From Acidimicrobiia bacterium (GTDB taxonomy: Bacteria > Actinomycetota > Acidimicrobiia > Acidimicrobiales > Ilumatobacteraceae), in NCBI GenBank assembly GCA_010030605.1, contig RHCK01000094.1, forward strand, positions 1-6,572: DNA of 6,572 nucleotides, in the 5' to 3' direction. The notes below the pieces were generated by a model. It did not search any database and was not told where the DNA came from. It saw only the letters and a list, made by a program, of their open reading frames with translations. Made by a program: the position numbers and the translations under genes. How positions within the stretch are numbered: position 1 is the stretch's first letter; each line of letters begins with the position of its first letter. Shown piece after piece: positions 1 through 5,881 of the stretch.

Positions 1-523
1 TTCCGGTCCCGGCGGGGTCGGAAAGGGAACCATCGTCGATGCGTTGATGAAGCGTGACCCGCGCTTGTTGCTCAGTTGTTCATGGACGACGAGAGCCCAG
101 CGACCGGGCGAACGTGACGACGCGTACGTCTTCACATCACGAGATTCGTTCGAATCCCACCGTGACTCGGGTGGTTTTCTGGAATGGACCGAATTCCTCG
201 GTAACTACTACGGAACCCCGGTGCCCGATTTTTCGGCCGGTCGTGACATCGTGCTCGAGATCGAGGTCGATGGCGCCCAGCAAGTGAAAGTCCGTCACCC
301 CGAATCGGTGCTGATCTTCATCCTGCCCCCGTCGCGCGACGAGCAGCGTCGCCGGCTGATCGGTCGCGGGGACCCCGATCACAAGGTCCAGGAACGTCTC
401 CGCAAGGCCGAGGAAGAAGAACCGGTCGGCCTGGCGCTGGCCGACGCCACCGTGGTGAACGACGATCTCACCCGCACGGTCGATGAATTGGTGGCCCTGA
501 TCGACCGCTACCGGGGGCGTTGA
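1..523 (+). CDS. gmk: Guanylate kinase, 3' part (5' end outside the window)
   Basis: Guanylate kinase transfers phosphate from ATP to GMP (or dGMP) to give GDP, an essential cytosolic step of purine nucleotide supply. The reading frame is open from base 2, so the true start lies upstream. The Walker A P-loop reads GPGGVGKGT (bases 5-31), the GMP-binding segment TTRAQRPGE starts at base 86, and FLEWTEF-GNYYGTP, LEIEVDGAQQV, FILPPS and VVNDD follow in family order. Two stretches are shorter than in E. coli Gmk: one residue between PGE and the following F, and about four residues between GNYYGTP and GRD. No frameshift is needed to explain them, so they look like lineage variation. The protein ends soon after VVNDD, without the longer C-terminal tail of E. 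coli Gmk. rpoZ follows, as in many bacteria. Family assignment is very secure; only the N-terminus is unknown. Confidence 0.96.
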   Translation, partial: SGPGGVGKGTIVDALMKRDPRLLLSCSWTTRAQRPGERDDAYVFTSRDSFESHRDSGGFLEWTEFLGNYYGTPVPDFSAGRDIVLEIEVDGAQQVKVRHPESVLIFILPPSRDEQRRRLIGRGDPDHKVQERLRKAEEEEPVGLALADATVVNDDLTRTVDELVALIDRYRGR

Positions 524-546
524 TCCCGCGACGTCGCAGGTAGCAT
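520..546 (+). promoter_or_regulatory. Candidate promoter for the rpoZ-coaBC-metK-priA unit
   Basis: TTGATC (520-525) matches four of six bases of the -35 consensus and TAGCAT (541-546) matches four of six of the -10 consensus, including the key T, A and final T. The spacer is 15 bases, which is short for a housekeeping sigma factor, so the -10 may act largely alone. Transcription would begin near 553 and give a leader of about 60 bases before rpoZ. The -35 overlaps the gmk stop codon. This is inferred from sequence only; gmk read-through could equally supply rpoZ. Confidence 0.3.
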
Positions 547-580
547 CACCCCTGCCCGTTTCGGCGGGTGCGTGCGAATC

Positions 581-598
581 GGGCCTCGTGGCCCACGA
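581..598 (+). other. Two overlapping, mutually exclusive small hairpins in the rpoZ leader
   Basis: GGGCC (581-585) pairs with GGCCC (590-594) around a TCGT loop. The overlapping TCGTG (586-590) can instead pair with CACGA (594-598) around a 3-base loop. Both are perfect 5-bp stems sharing bases, so only one can form at a time. They lie just upstream of the rpoZ ribosome binding site. No U-run follows, so this is not an intrinsic terminator. Short stems are common in GC-rich DNA, and function is unproven. Confidence 0.3.
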
Positions 599-603
599 AC
601 TGC

Positions 604-609
604 GAAGGA
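604..609 (+). promoter_or_regulatory. Shine-Dalgarno site that fixes the rpoZ start
   Basis: GAAGGA lies six bases before the ATG at 616. This decides in favour of 616 over the in-frame upstream ATG at 568, whose extra 16 residues show no family similarity, and over the two Met codons a few residues downstream. Confidence 0.7.
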
Positions 610-615
610 CCTGCC

Positions 616-981
616 ATGGCCGCCAGCGACTCGATGATGACCCCCCAGTTGGAGACCTTGCTCGACAAGGTGGATTCCAAGTTCAGTCTCGTCACCTTGG
701 CCGCTCGCCGGGCCCGCAGCCTGCAGGACTACTACAGCCGCGACGGCATGGTGTCGAACAAGATCATCCCGCCGCAGGTTCCCTCGTTGCGCAAGCCCCT
801 CAGCATGGGCTTCGAAGAGATCGCTCTCGACAAGATCGTTCGCGTGTCGGCCGAGGAGATGGCCGAGCGCCACGCCGCCGAAGAAGCCGCTCGCGCCGAT
901 GCCGAAGCAGCCTTCGCTGACGCCGATGCTCTCGCCGCTGGTGTGGCGGAGCAGTCCGACGGCGAACCCGCCGCCGACTGA
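616..981 (+). CDS. rpoZ: DNA-directed RNA polymerase omega subunit
   Basis: The 121-residue product is the omega subunit, which wraps the C-terminal tail of beta-prime and aids assembly and stability of RNA polymerase. The conserved core is clear: an N-terminal helix (about residues 10-20), SKFSLVTLAARRARSL (21-36) with the LAARRAR hallmark, DYYSR (38-42), and KPLSMGFEEIALDKI (60-74), the usual KPLSIA-EEI element. From about residue 77 onward there is a 45-residue extension rich in Ala, Glu and Asp with no recognisable domain, probably a helix that becomes disordered. The start is chosen from the Shine-Dalgarno at 604-609. The gene sits between gmk and coaBC, the standard actinobacterial order, and coaBC begins only six bases after its stop, so the two are almost certainly cotranscribed and translationally coupled. 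Confidence 0.93.
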   Translation: MAASDSMMTPQLETLLDKVDSKFSLVTLAARRARSLQDYYSRDGMVSNKIIPPQVPSLRKPLSMGFEEIALDKIVRVSAEEMAERHAAEEAARADAEAAFADADALAAGVAEQSDGEPAAD

Positions 982-987
982 TTCATC

Positions 988-2178
988 ATGAGCGACCTCG
1001 CCGGCAAGCGCATCGTTGTTGGCGTGTGCGGTGGCATCGCCGCGTACAAGGCCGTCGAAGTGTGTCGACGTCTCGTCGATGCCGGAGCTCACGTGATTCC
1101 GGTCATGACCAAGGGCGCCGAACACTTCATTGGTCGAACCACGTTGTCGGCATTGTGCAGTGAGCCGGTGCAGACATCGTTGTGGGACGAGGAGTCACCC
1201 ATTCCTCACACCAAGCTCGGACAGGGCGCCGATTTGGTTCTGGTTGCGCCGGCCACCGCCCGCTTGCTCGGCGCGTATGCGAACGGTCTCAGCACCGATC
1301 TGCTCACCAACGTTCTCATTGCCACGCGTGCACCCGTGGTGGTGTGTCCGGCGATGCACACCGAGATGTGGGAACACCCCGCGGTCCAAAGCAACATCGC
1401 CACGTTGGTGTCGCGCGGTGTCACCGTGGTCGAACCCGAATCCGGCCGTCTGGCCGGTGGTGATTCGGGCAAGGGGCGACTGGCGTCACCGGAATCCATC
1501 GTGGCCGCGGTGCGCGCCGAATTGGGACCCAAGGATCTCACCGGTCTTCATGTGGTGGTCACCGCCGGTGGCACCCGGGAACCCATCGACGCCGTGCGCG
1601 TGATCGCCAATCGATCGAGCGGAAAGCAGGGATACGCCGTGGCCGCCGAGGCGGTCCGCCGCGGGGCGTGCGTCACGTTGGTCTCCACGGTCGACCTGCC
1701 CGCACCACAGGGAACGCGTGTGGTGTCCGTCGAAACCGCGGCCGACATGCAGGGCGCACTCGAACGGTTGTGGGACACCACCGACGTTCTGGTGATGGCC
1801 GCCGCGGTGGCCGACTTTCGCCCGGTCTCGTGTTCGGAGGGCAAGATCAAAAAGGACGGGGGAGTGCCGAACATCGTGCTCGAACCGACCCCGGACATCT
1901 TGTGCGGATTGGGTGCGAAGAAGCGCCCGAACCAGACGCTGGTCGGCTTCGCCGCCGAGACCTCGGATTTGGTGGCCAACGCCGAGTCGAAGTTGCGTCG
2001 CAAGAACCTCGACATGATCGTGGCGAACGACGTCAGTCAGCCCGGGGTTGGTTTCCAGCACGACACCAATGCGGTCACCTTCCTGCGCCCCGGTCAGGCT
2101 CTAGAGTCGGTGTCGTTGAGCGACAAGCGGGAGATTGCCCGTGAGTTGATCGACCGGGTCGTGTCCGCACGGTCCTGA
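988..2178 (+). CDS. coaBC: Bifunctional phosphopantothenoylcysteine decarboxylase / phosphopantothenate-cysteine ligase
   Basis: This 396-residue fusion carries out two consecutive steps of coenzyme A synthesis: CTP-dependent joining of cysteine to 4'-phosphopantothenate (CoaB, C-terminal half), then FMN-dependent decarboxylation to 4'-phosphopantetheine (CoaC, N-terminal half). CoaC (about 1-180) shows the flavin-binding start VVGVCGGIAAYK (10-21), the probable catalytic His74 in IPHTKLGQGADLVLVAPATA, and PAMHTEMW (121-128), where E. coli has PAMN. The E. coli ACGD-GPGR loop corresponds to AGGDSGKGR (156-164), with Gly157 in place of the active-site Cys. CoaB (from about 185) shows VVTAGGTREPID (190-201), Asn208 in IANRSSGKQG, AAAVADF (271-277), KIKK (286-289), GFAAET and ANDVSQPGVGF. 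The start is six bases after rpoZ with no clear Shine-Dalgarno, suggesting coupled translation. Length is normal for the fusion. Confidence 0.95.
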   Translation: MSDLAGKRIVVGVCGGIAAYKAVEVCRRLVDAGAHVIPVMTKGAEHFIGRTTLSALCSEPVQTSLWDEESPIPHTKLGQGADLVLVAPATARLLGAYANGLSTDLLTNVLIATRAPVVVCPAMHTEMWEHPAVQSNIATLVSRGVTVVEPESGRLAGGDSGKGRLASPESIVAAVRAELGPKDLTGLHVVVTAGGTREPIDAVRVIANRSSGKQGYAVAAEAVRRGACVTLVSTVDLPAPQGTRVVSVETAADMQGALERLWDTTDVLVMAAAVADFRPVSCSEGKIKKDGGVPNIVLEPTPDILCGLGAKKRPNQTLVGFAAETSDLVANAESKLRRKNLDMIVANDVSQPGVGFQHDTNAVTFLRPGQALESVSLSDKREIARELIDRVVSARS

Positions 2179-2233
2179 CCGAGTTTCTCGAACCCGAGTT
2201 TCCCATCTCTCAATCCCATCGACCGGAGTCATC
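2179..2233 (+). other. coaBC-metK spacer with a 9-base direct repeat and the metK ribosome binding site
   Basis: The 55-base spacer contains CCGAGTTTC twice (2179-2187 and 2194-2202, 15 bases apart). CGAG (2180-2183) can pair with CTCG (2187-2190), and that CTCG can alternatively pair with CGAG at 2195-2198. GGAG at 2225-2228 is the likely Shine-Dalgarno, five bases before the metK ATG. The spacer is too short and lacks the conserved helices for a known SAM riboswitch, and I see no convincing promoter or terminator. Confidence 0.4.
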
Positions 2234-3427
2234 ATGAGCCGCAATTGGACCTTCACCTCGGAAAGCGTCACCGAGGGACACCCCGACAAAGTGGCCGATC
2301 AGGTGTCCGATGCCGTGCTCGACGCCATCCTCGACAAGGACCCCCACGCCCGCGTGGCCTGCGAAACGCTGGTGACCACCGGACTGTGCTTGGTGTCCGG
2401 CGAGATCACCACCGACGCCTACGTCGACATCGCCGAAACCGCGCGCGAAGTGATTCTCGGAATCGGTTACAACAACGCGGCGTACGGATTCGACGGCAAG
2501 ACCTGTGGCGTGTTGGTGGCTCTCGATGCGCAGAGTGCCGACATTGCTCAAGGCGTGGACAAGAGCGAGGAAGTGCGCGCTCGATCGGGCAGCGACGATC
2601 TCGACCTGCAGGGCGCCGGCGACCAAGGAATGATGTTCGGTTACGCCTGCAACGAGACCCCCGAGTTGATGCCGTTGCCGATCTTCGTGGCGCACCGTTT
2701 GGCCGAGCGTCTCACCGAGGTGCGCAAGTCGAGTCAGATTCCGTACCTGCGTCCCGACGGCAAGACCCAGGTCACGTTCGACTACGTCGACGGCAAACCC
2801 GTTCGCCTGCGCACGGTGCTCATCTCGACGCAGCACGAGGACGGCGTCGATCGCGACACGGTCATTCGTCCCGATCTCATCGAACAGGTCATTCGTCCCG
2901 TCATTCCGGCCCAGTTCGCCGACGACGACTACGCGGTGTACGTGAACCCCACCGGAAAGTTCGTGTTGGGCGGACCTCACGCCGACACCGGACTCACCGG
3001 ACGCAAGATCATCGTCGACACCTACGGTGGCATGGGTCGTCACGGTGGTGGTGCCTTCAGTGGCAAGGATCCGAGCAAGGTCGACCGTTCGGCGGCCTAC
3101 GCGTCGCGTTGGGTGGCCAAGCACGTGGTCGCCAGTGGCGCCGCCGACCGTTGCGAAGTGCAGGTGGCCTACGCCATCGGCATGGCACACCCGGTGAGCA
3201 TTCTCGTCGAGACCTTCGGAACCGAGAAGGTGGCCGTCGAGAAGATCGAGGCCGCGGTGCGCGCCACTTTCGACCTTCGCCCGGCTGCCATCGTCCGCGA
3301 TCTCAAGTTGAAGCGACCGATCTATCGCGCAACCGCCGCGTACGGTCACTTCGGCCGTGAACTGCCCGACTTCGAATGGGAAAAGCTCTCCCGCCTCGCC
3401 GACTTCTCGGCCGCGCTCGGACGCTGA
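2234..3427 (+). CDS. metK: S-adenosylmethionine synthase (methionine adenosyltransferase)
   Basis: MetK makes S-adenosylmethionine from methionine and ATP, with hydrolysis of the tripolyphosphate intermediate; it works in the cytosol as a dimer or tetramer. The 397-residue product has normal family length (E. coli 384). Visible signatures are TSESVTEGHPDK (8-19, with the ATP/metal-contacting His16 and Asp18), VSGEITT, the first family signature GAGDQGMMFGYA (127-138), GLTGRKIIVDTYGG, and the glycine-rich second signature HGGGAFSGKD (270-279), followed by VDRSAAY and a C-terminal YGHFGR segment. All expected catalytic elements appear intact. The ATG is five bases after GGAG and gives the canonical N-terminus. 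It lies between coaBC and priA in an apparent operon. The SAM it makes is the donor for the methyltransferase encoded further on, but that is a general cellular link and not evidence of co-regulation. Confidence 0.97.
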   Translation: MSRNWTFTSESVTEGHPDKVADQVSDAVLDAILDKDPHARVACETLVTTGLCLVSGEITTDAYVDIAETAREVILGIGYNNAAYGFDGKTCGVLVALDAQSADIAQGVDKSEEVRARSGSDDLDLQGAGDQGMMFGYACNETPELMPLPIFVAHRLAERLTEVRKSSQIPYLRPDGKTQVTFDYVDGKPVRLRTVLISTQHEDGVDRDTVIRPDLIEQVIRPVIPAQFADDDYAVYVNPTGKFVLGGPHADTGLTGRKIIVDTYGGMGRHGGGAFSGKDPSKVDRSAAYASRWVAKHVVASGAADRCEVQVAYAIGMAHPVSILVETFGTEKVAVEKIEAAVRATFDLRPAAIVRDLKLKRPIYRATAAYGHFGRELPDFEWEKLSRLADFSAALGR

Positions 3428-3443
3428 TTCCCGAACCAACGCG

Positions 3444-5210
3444 ATGACGCCGAAGCGATCGGCCGATTCGATTCCGTTTCTCGTCGCCGGGATCGTCCCC
3501 GATGTCACCGGACTCGACCGGGTGTTCGACTATGCCGTGCCCGAGGCACTGGCCGCTTCGGTGGGAATCGGTGGTCGGGTGCGTGTGTCGCTGAACGGGC
3601 GGCACGTGGGTGGTTGGGTTGTCTCGCTCTCCGCGCCGACGAACGACGACATGAAATTGAAATCGATCGAACGTTCGAGTGGCCTCGGCCCGGACGAAGA
3701 AATTCTCGATCTGTGCCGGTGGGCATCGTGGCGTTGGGGCGCCAACCGATTGCGTCCGTTTCTGGTGACGGCGTCACCGAACACCGTTGTCAATCGACCA
3801 TCACCGACGCGACGAACAACGGTGTTGGCCGAACCCGTGTCGCCGGCCGCCACTGCTCTATTGGCCCAAGGCGGTGGAGTTCTGCGACTACCGCCGAGCG
3901 ACGATCACATGCCGGCGGTGTTGGCTGCGGCGCGCCTCGGCCCCACGTTGGTGGTGTGCGCATCGATCGATGGTGCCCGCGTGTTGGCCACTCGCTTGCG
4001 TCGCACCGGAGTGTCGGTGGCCCTCATGCCCGACGAATGGGCGCAGGCCCGCGGTGGGGCCGATGTGGTGATCGGTGCGCGAGCGGCGGCTTTCGCACCG
4101 TGTCCGGATCTGGCCGCGGCGATCGTTCTCGACGAACACGAGGATGCGATGCAGGAGGAACGAGTTCCCACGTGGCACGCCCGAGACGTGGTGTCCGAGC
4201 GGGCGCGACGTCATGGCGCGCCGGTTCTGTTGATCTCGCCGTGTCCCTCCGTTGTCGCGCTCGAAGGCCGAATCTTGGTCGCCCCTCCACCCGAGCGTGA
4301 GGCCGCCGCCTGGCCCACCGTCGAGGTGGTCGATCGCAACGACGAAGAACCGTGGAAGCGATCGTTGGTGTCGGCGGCGTTGATCGCGTACTTGCGTGAC
4401 CCGTCGTTGCGCGTGGCCTGTGTTCTGAACACCAAGGGACAAGCGAAGTTGTTGGCGTGTCGCGGCTGCAACACCTTGGTGCGTTGCGAGGACTGCAACG
4501 CGGCCATGGGCGAGGACGAAGTGGGACGACTCGATTGTGGATCGTGTGGTGCCACGCGACCGCGCGTGTGCGCGTCGTGCGGTTCGGGAGTGTTGGCTCG
4601 TCTTCGTCCGGGTGTATCGCGATTGCGCGACGAACTCGAAGCCGCGGCCCAACGCGACGTGGTGTCGGTGGTCGCCAACAAGGATTCCGACGTTCTCGAC
4701 GACACGAAAGCCGACGTCTTCGTGGGCACCGAGGCCGTTCTTCATCGGGTGCGTCGCCTCGACGTGGTGGCGTTTCTCGACTTCGACAGCGAGTTGCTCG
4801 CTCCGCGCTATCGCGCCGCCGAACAAGCACTGGCCCTCCTGGCTCGCGCAGCGCGCGTCCTGGGCAAGAAGCGAAGCGGTGGTCGCCTGATCATTCAAAC
4901 CACGATGTCCGACCACGACGTCGTCCGGGCCGCGCGTTCAGGCAACCCATCGCTCGCGAGCGAATCCGAAACGTCGCATCGTCGCACGCTGTCGCTCCCG
5001 CCGTTCTCGGCTTTGGCCGTGATCGATGGGGATGGCAGCAACGATTTCGCCGAACGCCTGAAAGCGGTTCACGGCGTCGCGGTGTCACCGCATCGCGAGC
5101 GCTGGTTGGTTCGTGCCACCGATTCGGTGACGTTGGCCGGGGCCCTGGCGGACACCGAGCGACCCCCGAACGCCAAATTGCGAATCGAAGTCGATCCGGC
5201 GCGCCTCTAA
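3444..5210 (+). CDS. priA: Primosomal protein N' (PriA), probably without helicase activity
   Basis: PriA recognises stalled or abandoned replication forks and helps reload the replicative helicase. This 588-residue protein has the N-terminal 3'-DNA-binding domain (about 10-90, including VFDYAVPE at 27-34 and GGRVRV...GGWVV at 43-60), a degenerate helicase region, an eight-cysteine zinc module and the C-terminal domain (RRTLSLPPF, 513-521; ending RIEVDPARL). The Walker A GVTGSGKT of E. coli is replaced by GGGVLRLPPSDD (143-154). Walker B survives only as DEHE (230-233) instead of DEEH. Motif VI QVAGRAGR becomes RAARVLGK (468-475), losing the arginine finger region. All zinc cysteines remain (339, 342, 348, 351, 365, 368, 376, 379). 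It is shorter than E. coli PriA (about 730). Actinobacterial PriA proteins are known to lack the ATPase motifs. The frame is open back to 3357, but ATG 3444, 16 bases after metK, gives the expected N-terminus. No Shine-Dalgarno is visible. Confidence 0.9.
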   Translation: MTPKRSADSIPFLVAGIVPDVTGLDRVFDYAVPEALAASVGIGGRVRVSLNGRHVGGWVVSLSAPTNDDMKLKSIERSSGLGPDEEILDLCRWASWRWGANRLRPFLVTASPNTVVNRPSPTRRTTVLAEPVSPAATALLAQGGGVLRLPPSDDHMPAVLAAARLGPTLVVCASIDGARVLATRLRRTGVSVALMPDEWAQARGGADVVIGARAAAFAPCPDLAAAIVLDEHEDAMQEERVPTWHARDVVSERARRHGAPVLLISPCPSVVALEGRILVAPPPEREAAAWPTVEVVDRNDEEPWKRSLVSAALIAYLRDPSLRVACVLNTKGQAKLLACRGCNTLVRCEDCNAAMGEDEVGRLDCGSCGATRPRVCASCGSGVLARLRPGVSRLRDELEAAAQRDVVSVVANKDSDVLDDTKADVFVGTEAVLHRVRRLDVVAFLDFDSELLAPRYRAAEQALALLARAARVLGKKRSGGRLIIQTTMSDHDVVRAARSGNPSLASESETSHRRTLSLPPFSALAVIDGDGSNDFAERLKAVHGVAVSPHRERWLVRATDSVTLAGALADTERPPNAKLRIEVDPARL

Positions 5211-5860
5211 AGCGGTGGACGAATCACGCGCAGGAGTCGGAAGCCCTGTCGCGATGCCAAGCGACTCGTCGGATGACCCTGTTCGATCAACCACTTTTGC
5301 AGCGAATCACTACCCAGATTCTTGTTCACCACCAAGACGGCGACCCCGTGCTCGTCGAGTCGGGGAATCCAGCGACGCAACATGTCGTGCAGTTCGCCCT
5401 TACCGACTTTGATCGGCGGATTGCTCCAGATCGCCGCGAATGAAACGTCGGCGGGCATCTCGTCGGGGGCCACGACGTTCACGTTCGTCAATCCGAGCGA
5501 TCGCGCGTTGTCGATGGTCAATTGCCGAGCACGCGCGTTCACATCGACTGCCCACACTCGGCAATCGGGTCGTCGACGGGCCATCGTCAACGCGATCACC
5601 CCGGCTCCACAACCCAGGTCGAGTAGATCACCGGAAGTCGGCAACGCGGGAGCGTCCAACAACAAGAACTTCGTGCCGGCGTCCACGCGACCATGCGAGA
5701 AGACTCCGGCGTCGGTGTCCATCACGAACGAACCGTCGGGAAGGGTGACCTCGATTCGCTTGCGCGCCGACGGGACGTCGGGCTCTTCGCTGAAATAGTG
5801 CTGGTTCGGTCGGCCAGTATCGGCGTTTCCGGATGCGGATGTTTCGGGGTCGGATGTCAT
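5207..5860 (-). CDS. RsmC-like class I SAM-dependent methyltransferase (small-domain, MTS family)
   Basis: The 217-residue product is a single-domain member of the methyltransferase small-domain family that includes the 16S rRNA guanine-N2 methyltransferases RsmC/RsmD-like and B. subtilis YbxB. A variable polar N-terminus (1-18) precedes HYFSEEP (21-27), the GVFSHGRVDAGTKFLL element (52-67), SAM-binding motif I DLGCGAGVI (81-89), acidic Asp106 in AVDVN that should hold the ribose, and catalytic NPPIKVGK (147-154). GSDSLQKWL and SRQGFRLLRV near the C-terminus are typical of the RsmC branch. The NPP motif implies amino-group methylation; 16S rRNA is the likely substrate, but the exact base cannot be told, so no symbol is given. 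It is the only minus-strand gene here, convergent with priA (stop codons overlap) and divergent from def (21 bases between starts). No Shine-Dalgarno or clear promoter is visible. The conserved region begins at residue 21 with no other Met before it, supporting ATG at 5860. Confidence 0.85.
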   Translation of the reverse strand: MTSDPETSASGNADTGRPNQHYFSEEPDVPSARKRIEVTLPDGSFVMDTDAGVFSHGRVDAGTKFLLLDAPALPTSGDLLDLGCGAGVIALTMARRRPDCRVWAVDVNARARQLTIDNARSLGLTNVNVVAPDEMPADVSFAAIWSNPPIKVGKGELHDMLRRWIPRLDEHGVAVLVVNKNLGSDSLQKWLIEQGHPTSRLASRQGFRLLRVIRPPL

Positions 5861-5868
5861 GCCATCGG

Positions 5869-5881
5869 TAGCCTGTCACGC
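5869..5881 (+). promoter_or_regulatory. Candidate -10 element giving a leaderless def transcript
   Basis: TAGCCT (5869-5874) fits the TANNNT pattern of actinobacterial -10 elements. Seven bases separate it from the def ATG at 5882, so the usual start-site distance puts transcription start on or beside the A of the ATG. No Shine-Dalgarno occurs before this ATG, and no good -35 is seen around 5845-5852. Leaderless mRNAs are well established as common in Actinobacteria. The element sits in the 21-base gap between divergent start codons. Confidence 0.5.

Noticed and set aside
568..615. An upstream in-frame ATG that would lengthen rpoZ by 16 residues.
   Set aside because: The extra residues are not omega-like, and the ATG at 616 has a well-spaced Shine-Dalgarno.
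508..1125. A 205-codon minus-strand open frame opposite rpoZ and the start of coaBC.
   Set aside because: Both plus-strand genes are clearly real and the minus-strand product shows no family resemblance.
2179..2233. Possible SAM riboswitch before metK.
   Set aside because: Only 55 bases are available, with no stable multi-helix fold or known SAM riboswitch core; the only pairings seen are 4 bp.
2860..2900. A 14-base direct repeat GGTCATTCGTCCCG, 27 bases apart, within metK.
   Set aside because: It encodes two VIRP tetrapeptides nine residues apart with the same codons in a conserved part of MetK, so it is best explained as chance plus codon bias.
2210..3508. A 432-codon open frame on the minus strand opposite metK, longer than metK itself.
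   Set aside because: The translation has no recognisable domain, is full of Gly, Val, His and Asp as expected from the complement of GC-rich codons, and metK on the other strand is fully conserved. It is a shadow frame.
3888..4916. A 342-codon minus-strand open frame and other long frames opposite priA.
   Set aside because: They lie opposite a conserved priA, have low-complexity Arg/His-rich composition and no start context. They reflect GC-rich codon bias.
5195..5225. Possible bidirectional terminator between priA and the methyltransferase gene.
   Set aside because: No inverted repeat with a stem of useful length or T-run is visible around the overlapping stops.
5693..5881. An in-frame 63-codon N-terminal extension of def.
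   Set aside because: The stretch overlaps the methyltransferase coding sequence in antisense and has no deformylase similarity; the conserved N-terminus begins at 5882.
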